DNA from: Microcaldota archaeon
GTDB lineage: Archaea > Micrarchaeota > Micrarchaeia > Micrarchaeales > CABMGC01
Direction of reading: 5' to 3'
Assembly: GCA_021850705.1 (NCBI GenBank)
Contig: JAJZKU010000004.1
Span: forward strand, 1-60,256
DNA length: 60,256 nucleotides
In this document: positions 51,546 to 59,887 of the stretch, one piece after another
Numbering within the stretch: position 1 is the first letter of the stretch
Layout: each line of letters opens with the position of its first letter
Notes under the pieces: model-generated
What the model was told of the DNA's origin: nothing
What the model saw: only the letters and a program-made list of their open reading frames with translations
Database searches by the model: none
Made by a program: the position numbers and the translations under genes

Positions 51546-52123
51546 AAATAACATTCATAACTACGAATAATGTAAAGTTCAACATCGCCTGTGATGTACT
51601 ATCCAGATACGGGATAACTGTGGAGCAGCGCAAGATGGAGCTTTCTGAACTGAAGACCATTAATTTAGACGATGTTGTAATGGACAAGGCAAAGCAGGTT
51701 GCCAAGACCTTCAAAGAGAATTTTATTGTGGATGATTCCGGTCTTTACATTGACGCTTTGGCAGATTTTCCAGGTGCTCTCTTCAAACCAACCATATATA
51801 CGCTTGGAGAAGAGAAATTCCTCAGGCTGATGAACGGTGAAAAAAACCGCAGAGCACGTTTTGTAAGCGAATTGATCTTCTATAATTCTAAAACCAATGA
51901 ATTCTCTCTTATTCCGACTATCATGACCGGGACAATTGTTGATACAGTTAGCACTGGAACCAGGCGTGTGGGCTACTCTTTAGAGAGAATATTTGTGCCA
52001 GACAGAGAGAAAAAGCCAATCGCAGAGATGGATGATAAAGAATGGGAGGCGTTATACTCCAGGACAAAGACTAAATTACACTATGAAGAACTTGGCAGGA
52101 AACTGAGCTCTGATAAAGGTTAA
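51542..52123 (+). CDS. Ham1/RdgB-type NTP pyrophosphatase, copy 2
   Basis: A 193-residue paralogue overlapping copy 1 by four bases. It has FITTNNVKFNIACDVL, SELKTINLDDVVMDKA, NFIVDDSGLYIDALADFPGA and GTRRVGYSLERIFVP followed by IAEMDD. Adjacent overlapping copies suggest a local duplication and coproduction, perhaps as a heterodimer; Ham1 proteins are normally homodimers. The DSGL segment that binds metal and phosphate is intact in both. Confidence 0.85.
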   Translation: MKITFITTNNVKFNIACDVLSRYGITVEQRKMELSELKTINLDDVVMDKAKQVAKTFKENFIVDDSGLYIDALADFPGALFKPTIYTLGEEKFLRLMNGEKNRRARFVSELIFYNSKTNEFSLIPTIMTGTIVDTVSTGTRRVGYSLERIFVPDREKKPIAEMDDKEWEALYSRTKTKLHYEELGRKLSSDKG

Positions 52124-52154
52124 TACTATTAAAAAATAAATAGGAAGATTTAAG

Positions 52155-52760
52155 ATGGCCGAAGAAATCGAACTAAAATTCCTAATAAGCGATTATCACA
52201 AGGTATTCCATAGAATACTCTCTATCGGAGAACATGAAAAAACTGCATACGAATTAACGGTTATGTATGATAACGATAAGAAAACTTTATACAAAGAAGA
52301 TTCAAGGTTAAGGCTAAGGAAGATTATCGATTTAAAAGATGACAGAGAATCTTGCGAACTGAGTTATAAAAAACCTAAAACCAGGGAAGGAATAAAGATA
52401 GAAGAGGAAATAGAAGTAGAAACTTCTTCATTTAAAGATTCCGAAGAAATATTAGCCAGGTTGGGTTATCGCAGTGTCAGCAGCTACGAAAGGATAAGAG
52501 ATACCTTTAGGGTAAACACCTGCAAAGTCACCCTAGACAATTTCCCATTTGGTTATATTTTAGAGATAGAAGGAGACGAAGAAAATATTAAAAATGTAGC
52601 TAAAAGGTTAAACTTCAACCTAAAGGATAACACTACGAAATCCTGCGACGATATATATGCGGAGATATGCAAAACAAATCACAAAGAGGCAAAAAAAGAT
52701 ATTCTATTTGAAGGTTTATCATTACAAAACCTAAAAAGGCAGCATAAAACGCAATCCTGA
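52155..52760 (+). CDS. CYTH-domain triphosphate-binding protein
   Basis: A 201-residue CYTH protein with a perfect ExExK signature (EIELKF, residues 4-9). Basic and acidic tunnel strands follow (SRLRLRKI, CELSYKKPK, IKIEEEIEVET, YILEIEGDE). The family includes thiamine triphosphatase, inorganic triphosphatase and class IV adenylate cyclase. The signature is complete here, unlike at 23993. Being next to the Ham1 pair favours a triphosphatase. Confidence 0.87.
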   Translation: MAEEIELKFLISDYHKVFHRILSIGEHEKTAYELTVMYDNDKKTLYKEDSRLRLRKIIDLKDDRESCELSYKKPKTREGIKIEEEIEVETSSFKDSEEILARLGYRSVSSYERIRDTFRVNTCKVTLDNFPFGYILEIEGDEENIKNVAKRLNFNLKDNTTKSCDDIYAEICKTNHKEAKKDILFEGLSLQNLKRQHKTQS

Positions 52761-52787
52761 TTAAATATATGTAAATGTAAGAAATGT

Positions 52788-53567
52788 ATGGTGAAACAAA
52801 TGGGAAATAAGATATCAAAGCACTTCTTTTCAAAATACAAATCTGAAGAGAGCAAGGAATACAAAAAAGACATAACGGCAAAAGTCCGTTTCATAAATAA
52901 TGCCAACAAACGCTTCCTAAAAGGCAGGGGAAGGAAGATGCTCGATGTTGGATTCGGAAATGCACCTTTGATACCATATCTGGGCAGTAAGTATGAGATA
53001 TCAGGAGTAGACATAAGCAAGGAGAATGTGGCAAAGGCAAGGAAAAACTATCCTAAACTAAAGTTCTTCAAGGCAGACATGCGAAACTTTAGGACAAACG
53101 GCAAGTATGACATAATAATATCTGTATGCGCGATTGATCACGGTGATGGCTTAAGGAAGGGACTGGGAAAGACGATCAAAAGCATGGCAAAACACCTGAA
53201 TGAGAGGGGCATTATACTGTTCGACACTCCTCTATCATTAGACAGCTGGCAGAGAGAGTCTTCATTCGAGTGCGATGGCAGGCTGATAGGCGAGAGAGGC
53301 ACAAAGTACTGTTTTGTGAATCACAGGCAATGCGGCAAGCAAAAAGGTTCAGGCTCTACCTATTCTGTCTCGATAAAAGCAAACGGCAAAGGCATATCAG
53401 TTGAGACTAGCGATATATTTCCTGCAAAATACCTTGTAGGGGTGGATCAGGTAAAGGCAATTGCAAAGAAAAATGGATTCAGGGCATATGTCTATGATGG
53501 TTGGGAAGCCAAAAGCCCAAAGAGCGGCAAATTCACCAAAGACCCTGTCTTCATACTGGCAAGATGA
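52788..53567 (+). CDS. Class I SAM-dependent methyltransferase
   Basis: A 259-residue Rossmann-fold methyltransferase. Motif I is MLDVGFGNAPLIPYLG, motif II SGVDIS, and the acidic pocket segment is KFFKADMRNF. CAIDH occupies the motif IV position in place of the NPPY of amino-methyltransferases, which suggests a small-molecule or O/C-methylation target. It has a basic N-terminus and an enlarged C-terminal beta part. Last gene of the rightward series before a promoter-containing gap. Confidence 0.82.
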   Translation: MVKQMGNKISKHFFSKYKSEESKEYKKDITAKVRFINNANKRFLKGRGRKMLDVGFGNAPLIPYLGSKYEISGVDISKENVAKARKNYPKLKFFKADMRNFRTNGKYDIIISVCAIDHGDGLRKGLGKTIKSMAKHLNERGIILFDTPLSLDSWQRESSFECDGRLIGERGTKYCFVNHRQCGKQKGSGSTYSVSIKANGKGISVETSDIFPAKYLVGVDQVKAIAKKNGFRAYVYDGWEAKSPKSGKFTKDPVFILAR

Positions 53568-53678
53568 AATGCCTGTTTAATAAGCGCACTTGCGGCTAAG
53601 CAGCAGTGCAATCTCCAATATCGCTATGGAATATGGCAAACTCTTTAAATCCAACATGAGAATAAGGAGTGTGATGTT

Positions 53679-54572
53679 TTGAACTATCTGGTAGCTGTGC
53701 CGGTTGACAAGAGCCTGGCGGAATTCATAGGCAAGAAGGGTGGAGAGAACGGGATAACCTTCTACAACAGGAAAGCGGATGAGAATGTGATAGTGGCGCT
53801 CTTCCCTACGAATGCGCAGGAGAAGTTCTACGGCTTTGTGGAGAGCATGCTGCTCGCGGACCAGATAGTGATAAGCACTGCAAATGTTGACAGATTACTT
53901 GGAGAGGCGCTGATAACGGCAGAGCTGCTTGGAAAACATCTGATAATAACAGAGGAGAATGACATAAAGGCGCTTCTTGCAGGAACGGGCATAAAGGACT
54001 TTGAATTCTCCTCAAAGGAGCAGCTGCTGGAGAAGATAGCTGCATACAAGGGAAAGGACCAGGGTACAGGAGTGCGCATAGACATAGACCAGGCATTCCC
54101 TGTAAAGGGCATAGGCTCAGTGGCGCTTGGCATAGTGACAAGGGGCACCGTGAAGGTGCATGACAAGCTCATCCATAGCTCCGGAAAGGAGGTGGAGATA
54201 AAGTCAATACAGTCCCAGGATGTGGACCAGAAAGAGGCTTCAAGGGGCACGCGGGTAGGGATAGCGATGAAGGGCATAGACTCGGATGAGATGGCAAAGG
54301 GAGACATACTGTGCAATACGAGAATACCAAAGGTAAAGTCCCTAACTCTCTCAATGAAGAAGAGCGCCTTTGTGGCAGAGGAGCTAAAGGAAGGTGGCAG
54401 GTATATGATAGCAGCAAATTTCTCACACTCTATAGCATTCCTTGACAATCCAAAGGAGATGCGCTTCACGCTCGAGAAGCCGCTTGCAATTGAAAAAGGT
54501 CAGCAGGTTGCTGTATCAAGGGAGCAGCAGCCAAGGGTATTCGCAAGCGGAACGGTACTGGGAGTGGAATGA
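53679..54572 (+). CDS. EF-Tu/SelB-like protein without a GTPase P-loop
   Basis: A 297-residue protein of the translation-factor superfamily. Residues 1-125 occupy the place of the GTP-binding domain but have no GxxxxGK[ST], DxxG or NKxD. Residues about 130-300 are the beta-barrel domains 2 and 3 (VKGIGSVALGIVTRGTVKVHD, REASRGTRVGIAMKGID-like block, and the closing QQPRVFASGTVLGV). Such pseudo-GTPase relatives are found in several archaea (from memory). It might bind tRNA or the ribosome without hydrolysis. The start is TTG, eight bases after GGAG. Confidence 0.75.
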   Translation: MNYLVAVPVDKSLAEFIGKKGGENGITFYNRKADENVIVALFPTNAQEKFYGFVESMLLADQIVISTANVDRLLGEALITAELLGKHLIITEENDIKALLAGTGIKDFEFSSKEQLLEKIAAYKGKDQGTGVRIDIDQAFPVKGIGSVALGIVTRGTVKVHDKLIHSSGKEVEIKSIQSQDVDQKEASRGTRVGIAMKGIDSDEMAKGDILCNTRIPKVKSLTLSMKKSAFVAEELKEGGRYMIAANFSHSIAFLDNPKEMRFTLEKPLAIEKGQQVAVSREQQPRVFASGTVLGVE

Positions 54573-54633
54573 GCTCCTCCATACTATCTGAGCCAACTTA
54601 CAGGATATAATCAAGGCAACAAGGTGCATAAAG

Positions 54634-55722
54634 ATGCAGGTAAAATCCTTCCATTTTGCAGGAAAAGAGACCAAGATACCAATAGGATATGACATAATGC
54701 AGGATCTGGGGAAGATGATAGCTGAGCATGATCCTTACAGGATAGTGATAGTAACAGATACGAATGTGAAGAACCTCTATGGCGATTCGGTAAAGAAGAA
54801 GATAGAGAGCCATGGCATAGAGTGCAAGCTCATCGATTTCCATCCTGGAGAGTTCCAGAAAGCGCGTGAAGTGAAGGACAGGGTGCTTGATGAGATGCTG
54901 GGTTTTGCAACAGCCGACAGCGGGGTAGTCGGCCTTGGAGGGGGCATAGTGCTCGATGTTGCAGGATATGCCGCATGCGAATACTTCCGTGAGAAGCTCA
55001 AGTTCTTCGCCGTACCTACTACTCTAATGGCTGCGCATGATGCTGCGATAGGTGCAAAGAATGCGCTAAACTCCCGTTTCGCAAAACACTCATACGGTGT
55101 CTACTACGCGCCTGAATTTGTCTTTGTGGATGCCAAAGCACTCCAATCCCTTAATCAGAGGGAGACGAGGAACGGGCTGATAGAGAGCATAAAGCATGCG
55201 ATGGCACAGGACCTTGGCTTTCTCGACTACCTGCTCTCCCTTCCAGACGATCTGAAGCTCTCAAAGGAGCAGCTGCTCAAGGTCATTGAGCGTACAATAG
55301 ACCTCAAGCTGGAATGCATGGCAGGGGATGAGTATGAGATGTTCAATCCTGTATTGCACCTCGGGCACACTCTCGGTCATCAGATAGAATTCCATTCTAA
55401 TTTCCAACTTACTCACGGAGAGGCGCTCTCCTTGGGAATAAGAGCGGAAGCCTCTCTTTCAAATAAGCTGGGCATGCTCTCCCAGGATGATGTAAAAAGG
55501 ATATACTCTGTCTTTGAAAGAATCGGTGCACCTGCAAAATTGCCCAATCCTTCAAGCGAACTGTTCTCAAGTATCATAGACAGTCTTAAGTACGACAACA
55601 AAAGGACAAGGAGGGGGACACCCTTCTTCCTTCTAAAGAAGCTTGGAGCTCCGCCTGTCCTTGTGAATGAGGATGAGATTCCAAGGGAGCAGATACTCAG
55701 CTGTCTGAACTCCATATGCTGA
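54634..55722 (+). CDS. 3-Dehydroquinate-synthase/sugar-phosphate-cyclase family enzyme
   Basis: A 362-residue NAD-dependent enzyme. It shows the fold's cofactor block GVVGLGGGIVLDVAGYAA, then VPTTLMAAHDAAIGAKNALN. The metal ligands are Glu in GLIESIKHAMAQD, His in LHLGHTLGHQIE and His in THGEALSLGI. YDNKRTRRGTPFFLL matches the late DKK block. These are AroB-family features; glycerol-1-phosphate dehydrogenase shares the fold but not the ESIKHAM or GHTLGH blocks. Departures from AroB (GAKN instead of GGKT) allow a related cyclase instead of dehydroquinate synthase. No other shikimate gene is nearby. Confidence 0.75.
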   Translation: MQVKSFHFAGKETKIPIGYDIMQDLGKMIAEHDPYRIVIVTDTNVKNLYGDSVKKKIESHGIECKLIDFHPGEFQKAREVKDRVLDEMLGFATADSGVVGLGGGIVLDVAGYAACEYFREKLKFFAVPTTLMAAHDAAIGAKNALNSRFAKHSYGVYYAPEFVFVDAKALQSLNQRETRNGLIESIKHAMAQDLGFLDYLLSLPDDLKLSKEQLLKVIERTIDLKLECMAGDEYEMFNPVLHLGHTLGHQIEFHSNFQLTHGEALSLGIRAEASLSNKLGMLSQDDVKRIYSVFERIGAPAKLPNPSSELFSSIIDSLKYDNKRTRRGTPFFLLKKLGAPPVLVNEDEIPREQILSCLNSIC

Positions 55723-55785
55723 TTCATGAATTAAAGAAAGAGATTATACTAACCTTATCCTGACAAATTAATAAAATACTGGAAT

Positions 55786-56160
55786 TCATACTATAGAAAC
55801 TTTGAATTCAGGAAACAGCTTCTTTATTTCCTTAAAGTCTTTATCCATTGTAAATAATCTGATCTTGTTTGCCATTGCAGAAGCGGCTATGTAAACATCA
55901 TTTTCATTTACCGTTTTGCCTGCCTTTCTAAGTTTTACAAAAATTTCAGATGCCTTTAATATTATGGGATTGGAGAAATTGATAGTTTCAAAAGCTCCTT
56001 CCAAAAGAAGTTTCTGCTCTTCTGGATTTTTCTTGTATCTTATGTACTCATATATGCTCAACACGTTTATATGGCACTCATTTTCAAGAATTTGTTTGTC
56101 CCCATCTCTATCAAAGATGTCTATTAGTATGCTTGTATCTAAAATAACTTTCTCGGCCAT
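55786..56160 (-). CDS. vapC: PIN-domain ribonuclease toxin VapC
   Basis: A 124-residue PIN-domain protein. The acidic catalytic residues are in VILDTSILID (Asp8), in the LSIYEYIRY segment (Glu), and in NENDVYIAASA and LFTMDKDF (Asp). VapC toxins cleave tRNA or rRNA. It overlaps the antitoxin gene by 22 bases in the normal antitoxin-first order. Confidence 0.9.
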   Translation of the reverse strand: MAEKVILDTSILIDIFDRDGDKQILENECHINVLSIYEYIRYKKNPEEQKLLLEGAFETINFSNPIILKASEIFVKLRKAGKTVNENDVYIAASAMANKIRLFTMDKDFKEIKKLFPEFKVSIV

Positions 56161-56378
56161 CCATACACCTTCCTATCTTTCAAAAGCTCTTCTAACGTAA
56201 CCTTATTCTCTTTTTTATTTGCCTCAAGCAGCCTTTTCATAGAAAGCTGCTTTAATAATCTCTTATAATTAACGATAAGTTTATCCACCGCATCATCCAT
56301 ATTCCTAGTCTCAAGCTCCTCCTTTAGCTTCAATAATTCATCGTATGTTTCATTTGATATTGCTATTGTCTTTACCAT
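56139..56378 (-). CDS. vapB: VapB-type antitoxin
   Basis: A 79-residue protein. The N-terminal MVKTIAISNETYDELLKLKE is the strand and first helix of a ribbon-helix-helix/AbrB-like DNA-binding antitoxin. The basic C-terminus (ELLKDRKVYGWPRKLF) is the probable toxin-binding tail. Its 3' end overlaps vapC. It diverges from the RHH gene at 56501. Confidence 0.82.
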   Translation of the reverse strand: MVKTIAISNETYDELLKLKEELETRNMDDAVDKLIVNYKRLLKQLSMKRLLEANKKENKVTLEELLKDRKVYGWPRKLF

Positions 56379-56447
56379 AGTATCGATTATCTATAGAATT
56401 ATAAGTTTATAAATTATTACTTTTCCTGCTTGCCTTCCAAGTATAAG

Positions 56448-56459
56448 CTTTATATATCT
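56448..56459 (+). promoter_or_regulatory. TATA box of the sulfate-activation operon
   Basis: CTTTATATATCT lies about 48 bases before ATG 56501, with the inverted repeat at 56469-56484 at the expected transcription start. Confidence 0.5.
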
Positions 56460-56468
56460 AATGTATTA

Positions 56469-56484
56469 TAATGTCATAACATTA
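56469..56484. promoter_or_regulatory. Inverted repeat, probable RHH operator
   Basis: TAATGT-CATA-ACATTA is a perfect six-base inverted repeat between the TATA box and the start of the RHH gene. Ribbon-helix-helix dimers commonly bind such short repeats and repress their own operon. Confidence 0.45.
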
Positions 56485-56500
56485 CAATATATGTGATAAG

Positions 56501-56728
56501 ATGGCAAAGACTGCAGGATTGAAGAGGAAGTACACTACAATAACCATACCAACTCCGTTATTCAACAAGCTAAAAGGGAAGATAAAGGAGACGGGGTTTT
56601 CCTCGGTCTCTGACTGTGTCACCTACATACTGAGAGAGACGATAATAGAGATGGAGAGCAACGATTCACAGGCGAAGAAGAACAATGCCGTGATTGAGAA
56701 GCTGAAGGCTCTCGGATATACAATGTGA
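56501..56728 (+). CDS. Ribbon-helix-helix regulator of the cys operon
   Basis: A 75-residue protein. A basic start (LKRKYTTITIPTPLF) forms the DNA-contacting strand. KLKGKIKETGFSSVSDCVTYILRETI forms the two helices of an RHH fold. The tail VIEKLKALGYTM closely resembles the last residues of CysD in the same operon (VMEKLRALGYL), which hints at mimicry or shared binding. It is probably an autoregulator of the sulfate-activation operon. Confidence 0.75.
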   Translation: MAKTAGLKRKYTTITIPTPLFNKLKGKIKETGFSSVSDCVTYILRETIIEMESNDSQAKKNNAVIEKLKALGYTM

Positions 56729-56732
56729 TCTT

Positions 56733-57017
56733 ATGAAGAATGGAATAAAGGAGATAAGCGATAAACTCTGGGACAGTCCTGATGAGAAGAACTGGAAGCT
56801 GCTCTCAGGCTCGCTCAAGAAGGCAGGGATAGCATACTACAAGACGGTATACAACAAGGGCAAGCTGAAGAACACGCAGGACCTGAAGAAGTCTTATGTG
56901 GAGCTGTATGACAGGAAAGCAGCGTTTGTAACAAAGGTCCCATTGTTCATGAAGAAAGGTAAGGAGCTCAGGGGAGCTACAATCTACCTGAAAGGGCTGC
57001 AGATAAACAATAAGTGA
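56733..57017 (+). CDS. Hypothetical protein in the sulfate-activation operon
   Basis: A 94-residue basic helical protein (LWDSPDEKNWKLLSGSLKKA, KSYVELYDRKAAFVTKV) that I do not recognise. It has no cysteines or membrane segments. Gaps to both neighbours are under ten bases, so it belongs to the same transcript as the RHH gene and cysD. Confidence 0.65.
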   Translation: MKNGIKEISDKLWDSPDEKNWKLLSGSLKKAGIAYYKTVYNKGKLKNTQDLKKSYVELYDRKAAFVTKVPLFMKKGKELRGATIYLKGLQINNK

Positions 57018-57026
57018 AGTGGTATC

Positions 57027-57815
57027 ATGATAAAGCAGGACATAAAATCTTTGGAAGAGAGGAGCATATATATAATGCGCGAGGCGAAGTCGAACTTCAA
57101 GAACGTAGCTGCGCTATGGAGCATGGGAAAGGACAGCACGACCATGCTCGCGCTGGCAAGGAAGGCCTTTCACGGCAAGGTTCCCTTCCCTGTGATACAC
57201 ATAGACAACGGCATTGATTTTCCCGAGACCTACCAGTTCAGGGATGATCTGGCAAAGAAGTGGAAGCTGGACCTTATAGTCGGCAATAGCATAATCAAGC
57301 CCGAGATGTCAGGTTATGCCTGCTGCGGAGCAAACAAGACTGTGGCTCTCAAGAAGATACTTAAGGAGTATGGCTTTGATGCACTTATAGTCTCGATAAG
57401 GAGGGACGAGCACGGTATAAGGGCAAAGGAGCGCGTCTTCAGCCCGAGGAACAAGGACTTCAAGTGGAACTACAAGAACCAGGCTGCAGAGCTGTGGGAC
57501 AACTACTCGTCAAACGATGATTCAGACGGCCATATAAGGGTACATCCCCTGCTCGATTGGAACGAGGTTGACATATGGAACTACATAAAGAAGGAGAAGG
57601 TTCCTATGAACCCGTTGTACTTCTCAAGGGACGGATACAGGTACAGGAGCCTCGGCTGCACCCACTGCACAACCCCTGTAAAATCAAAAGCAAAGAATCT
57701 TGACCAGATCATAAAGGAGCTCGAAGCAACAGACACTGAAGAGCGTGCCGGAAGGGACCAGGATAAGGAAAAGGCATACGTCATGGAAAAGTTAAGGGCA
57801 TTGGGATATTTATAG
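57027..57815 (+). CDS. cysD: Sulfate adenylyltransferase small subunit CysD
   Basis: A 262-residue PAPS-reductase-fold ATP pyrophosphatase. SMGKDSTTML (near 32-41) is the PP-loop. FPVIHIDNGIDFPETYQFRD, VSIRRDEHGIRAKERVFSPR and the late YRSLGCTHCTTPVKSKAK with the terminal ERAGRDQDKE are specific to CysD. With CysN it makes adenosine 5'-phosphosulfate from ATP and sulfate, the first step of sulfate assimilation. It lies eight bases upstream of the inserted endonuclease gene. Confidence 0.92.
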   Translation: MIKQDIKSLEERSIYIMREAKSNFKNVAALWSMGKDSTTMLALARKAFHGKVPFPVIHIDNGIDFPETYQFRDDLAKKWKLDLIVGNSIIKPEMSGYACCGANKTVALKKILKEYGFDALIVSIRRDEHGIRAKERVFSPRNKDFKWNYKNQAAELWDNYSSNDDSDGHIRVHPLLDWNEVDIWNYIKKEKVPMNPLYFSRDGYRYRSLGCTHCTTPVKSKAKNLDQIIKELEATDTEERAGRDQDKEKAYVMEKLRALGYL

Positions 57816-57822
57816 TGATATT

Positions 57823-58644
57823 TTGGCTAAGCAATCCAAAGAATGGATAAGAAAACGAGTCGAATCGAGGAAAGGTTACCATCCAACAGAAGAGACATTA
57901 AGAAAACAGAGCGAGGCCAAGAAAGGATCTAAAAATCCAATGTATGGAAAACCTAGAAGCCAGGAAGCGATACAAAAATTTATTGTTACTAGAGCTGGAT
58001 ATAAGCATTCTAATGAAACACGTCAGAAGATCAGGGAAGCAAGACTCAGATTTTATAAGGAACATCCTGAAGCAATTCCAAAAGGCGAAAAAAATCCAAT
58101 GTATGGAACAATCAGTGTTTGGCGTGACAAACACCTTCCAGAAAAAATAAGATTAAAAATTAGTCAACAGCGAAAAGGCAAATATAACGGATCGGATAAC
58201 CCTTTCTTTGGAAAGAGGCATACTGAACATACAAGAGAAATAATGAAAGACAAATGGAAACACAGATCTTTCAAGGAAAAAGATAATAAGCTAGAATTAA
58301 GATTTCAGAAAGAGCTAAAAATAAGAAATATTATTTTTCAGAAACAAGCAGAGATTCTTGGAAGGCCAGACATTTTTATACAACCAAACATCTGTATATT
58401 TGTAGATGGTTGTTACTGGCATGGTTGTAAATGCAAATTCAATCCAGAATGGAGTGGCGAACATGCAGAATACATAAAGAGTAGGATGAAACATGATATT
58501 GAAGTAAACCAAAAACTTCATGAGGCAGGCTATGTTGTACTCAGATTCTGGGAACACGAAATTCTTGGAGATATCAATTCATGCATTTCAAAAATAAATT
58601 CCTATTATAAAATTGAAGATGGTAGAAAATATGATAGTAAATAG
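57823..58644 (+). CDS. Vsr-type homing endonuclease with NUMOD3 repeats
   Basis: A 273-residue protein (TTG start). The N-terminal half has three NUMOD3 DNA-binding motifs (GSKNPMYGK, GEKNPMYG, GSDNPFFGKRHTEHTRE) spaced by basic linkers. The C-terminal half is a Vsr/EDxHD-like nuclease: GRPDIFI, then IFVDGCYWHGCKCKF and the late GYVVLRFWEHEI. This architecture is typical of homing endonucleases, not of mismatch repair. It is AT-rich, unlike its neighbours, and is placed between cysD and cysN with its 3' end overlapping cysN by 26 bases. Confidence 0.88.
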   Translation: MAKQSKEWIRKRVESRKGYHPTEETLRKQSEAKKGSKNPMYGKPRSQEAIQKFIVTRAGYKHSNETRQKIREARLRFYKEHPEAIPKGEKNPMYGTISVWRDKHLPEKIRLKISQQRKGKYNGSDNPFFGKRHTEHTREIMKDKWKHRSFKEKDNKLELRFQKELKIRNIIFQKQAEILGRPDIFIQPNICIFVDGCYWHGCKCKFNPEWSGEHAEYIKSRMKHDIEVNQKLHEAGYVVLRFWEHEILGDINSCISKINSYYKIEDGRKYDSK

Positions 58645-59860
58645 GGTAACTCTCCTCGGTAACAAGGATCACGGCAAGTCGACTCTGATCGGCAGCCTTC
58701 TGATAAGCACGGGTTCGGTATCTGAACAGAGGATAAACGATGCGAAGAAGACCAGCAAGAAGCTGGGCAGGCAGTTCGAACCAGGTTACATACTCGACAG
58801 CTTCCAGGAGGAGCGGGAAAACGAGATGACAATAGATACTACAAGGGCGCAGGTCAAGTACAAGGATACGGGTTTTGAATTCATAGACGTTCCAGGACAT
58901 GAAGAGCTGATGAAGAACATGCTCAGCGGAGCTTCATATGCGGATTTTGCCCTTCTGATAGTCTCCGCGAAGAAGGACGAAGGGATAACGGAGCAGACCA
59001 AGAGGCATCTATTCGTTGCAAAGTTGATGGGCATAAACAGGATAATCGTAGCCGTGAACAAACTTGACACGGTAGGCTATGGCAAAGATCGTTTTGATGA
59101 GATAAAAACAGGCATAACCGATTACCTGCAAAGGATAGGCTTCGATGCAGAGTCAATCAGCTTCGTGCCGGTCTCCGCGTACAATTCCGAGAATCTGGTA
59201 AGAAGATCCAAGAGCATGAAGTGGTACAAGGGGAACAGCCTGATAGACACGCTTGTAGAATTATCGCATTCAAGGAAGAGGAGCAATGGCAAGGAGCTGC
59301 TTATCCTTCTTCAGGGAACTTCCGAGGATGACAGAAAATCAGTCTTCGGAAAGGTACTATCAGGAGAACTGAGAAAAGGGGAGAGGATAAAGATACTCCC
59401 TGACGGCAAGGAAGCAGATGTAAAGCAGATCTTCGTAAGCGGAAGAAAGCGTTCAAAGGCAACATTCGGCAATGTCGTTACACTGGAGCTGAACAGGGAG
59501 ATAGGGAATGGTGTAAAGGGATCGGTGGCATGCACCAACACGAAAGCATGCAGGGTAGAGAGCTCCGCAGATGCCCTATTCTTCGATACAAGGCCGCTCA
59601 AAGGCAGATTATCGATAAAGATGAACAGTGTAGAGATACCGTGCAGGAAGGTAGTGATCGACAGAACCGTGGATATAGCTACAGGAAACATAAAGAATAA
59701 TGGCAGCATAAAGCCACTGCAGGCAGCATACATCAGGCTGACATTCCCAAGGGATATAGCATTCGAGGACTTCGAAAAGATACCGGAACTGGGAAGGTTT
59801 GTCCTCTATTCCGATAAGAAGTTCGCAGGAATAGGGGTCATAAAGGACCAGTCTCGTTAA
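58619..59860 (+). CDS. cysN: Sulfate adenylyltransferase GTPase subunit CysN
   Basis: A 413-residue EF-Tu-like GTPase. G1 is GNKDHGKST, G3 is DVPGHE, and G4 is NKLD. The switch region contains MTIDTTRA, typical of CysN/NodQ, and beta-barrel domains follow to the C-terminus. It uses GTP hydrolysis to drive sulfate activation by CysD. No APS-kinase (CysC) fusion is present. ATG 58619 and ATG 58631 both lie inside the 3' end of the endonuclease gene. The conserved part begins at VNRVTLLGNKD. Confidence 0.9.
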   Translation: MVENMIVNRVTLLGNKDHGKSTLIGSLLISTGSVSEQRINDAKKTSKKLGRQFEPGYILDSFQEERENEMTIDTTRAQVKYKDTGFEFIDVPGHEELMKNMLSGASYADFALLIVSAKKDEGITEQTKRHLFVAKLMGINRIIVAVNKLDTVGYGKDRFDEIKTGITDYLQRIGFDAESISFVPVSAYNSENLVRRSKSMKWYKGNSLIDTLVELSHSRKRSNGKELLILLQGTSEDDRKSVFGKVLSGELRKGERIKILPDGKEADVKQIFVSGRKRSKATFGNVVTLELNREIGNGVKGSVACTNTKACRVESSADALFFDTRPLKGRLSIKMNSVEIPCRKVVIDRTVDIATGNIKNNGSIKPLQAAYIRLTFPRDIAFEDFEKIPELGRFVLYSDKKFAGIGVIKDQSR

Positions 59861-59887
59861 CAAATTCCATTAGCATAATCAATAAAT

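Noticed and set aside
54634-55722. Glycerol-1-phosphate dehydrogenase (archaeal lipid synthesis)
   Set aside because: The fold is shared, but the ESIKHAM, GHTLGH and DNKRTRRG blocks are those of the dehydroquinate-synthase branch.
57014-57217. 67-codon frame at the start of cysD
   Set aside because: It is a shifted-frame shadow of the PP-loop region of cysD.
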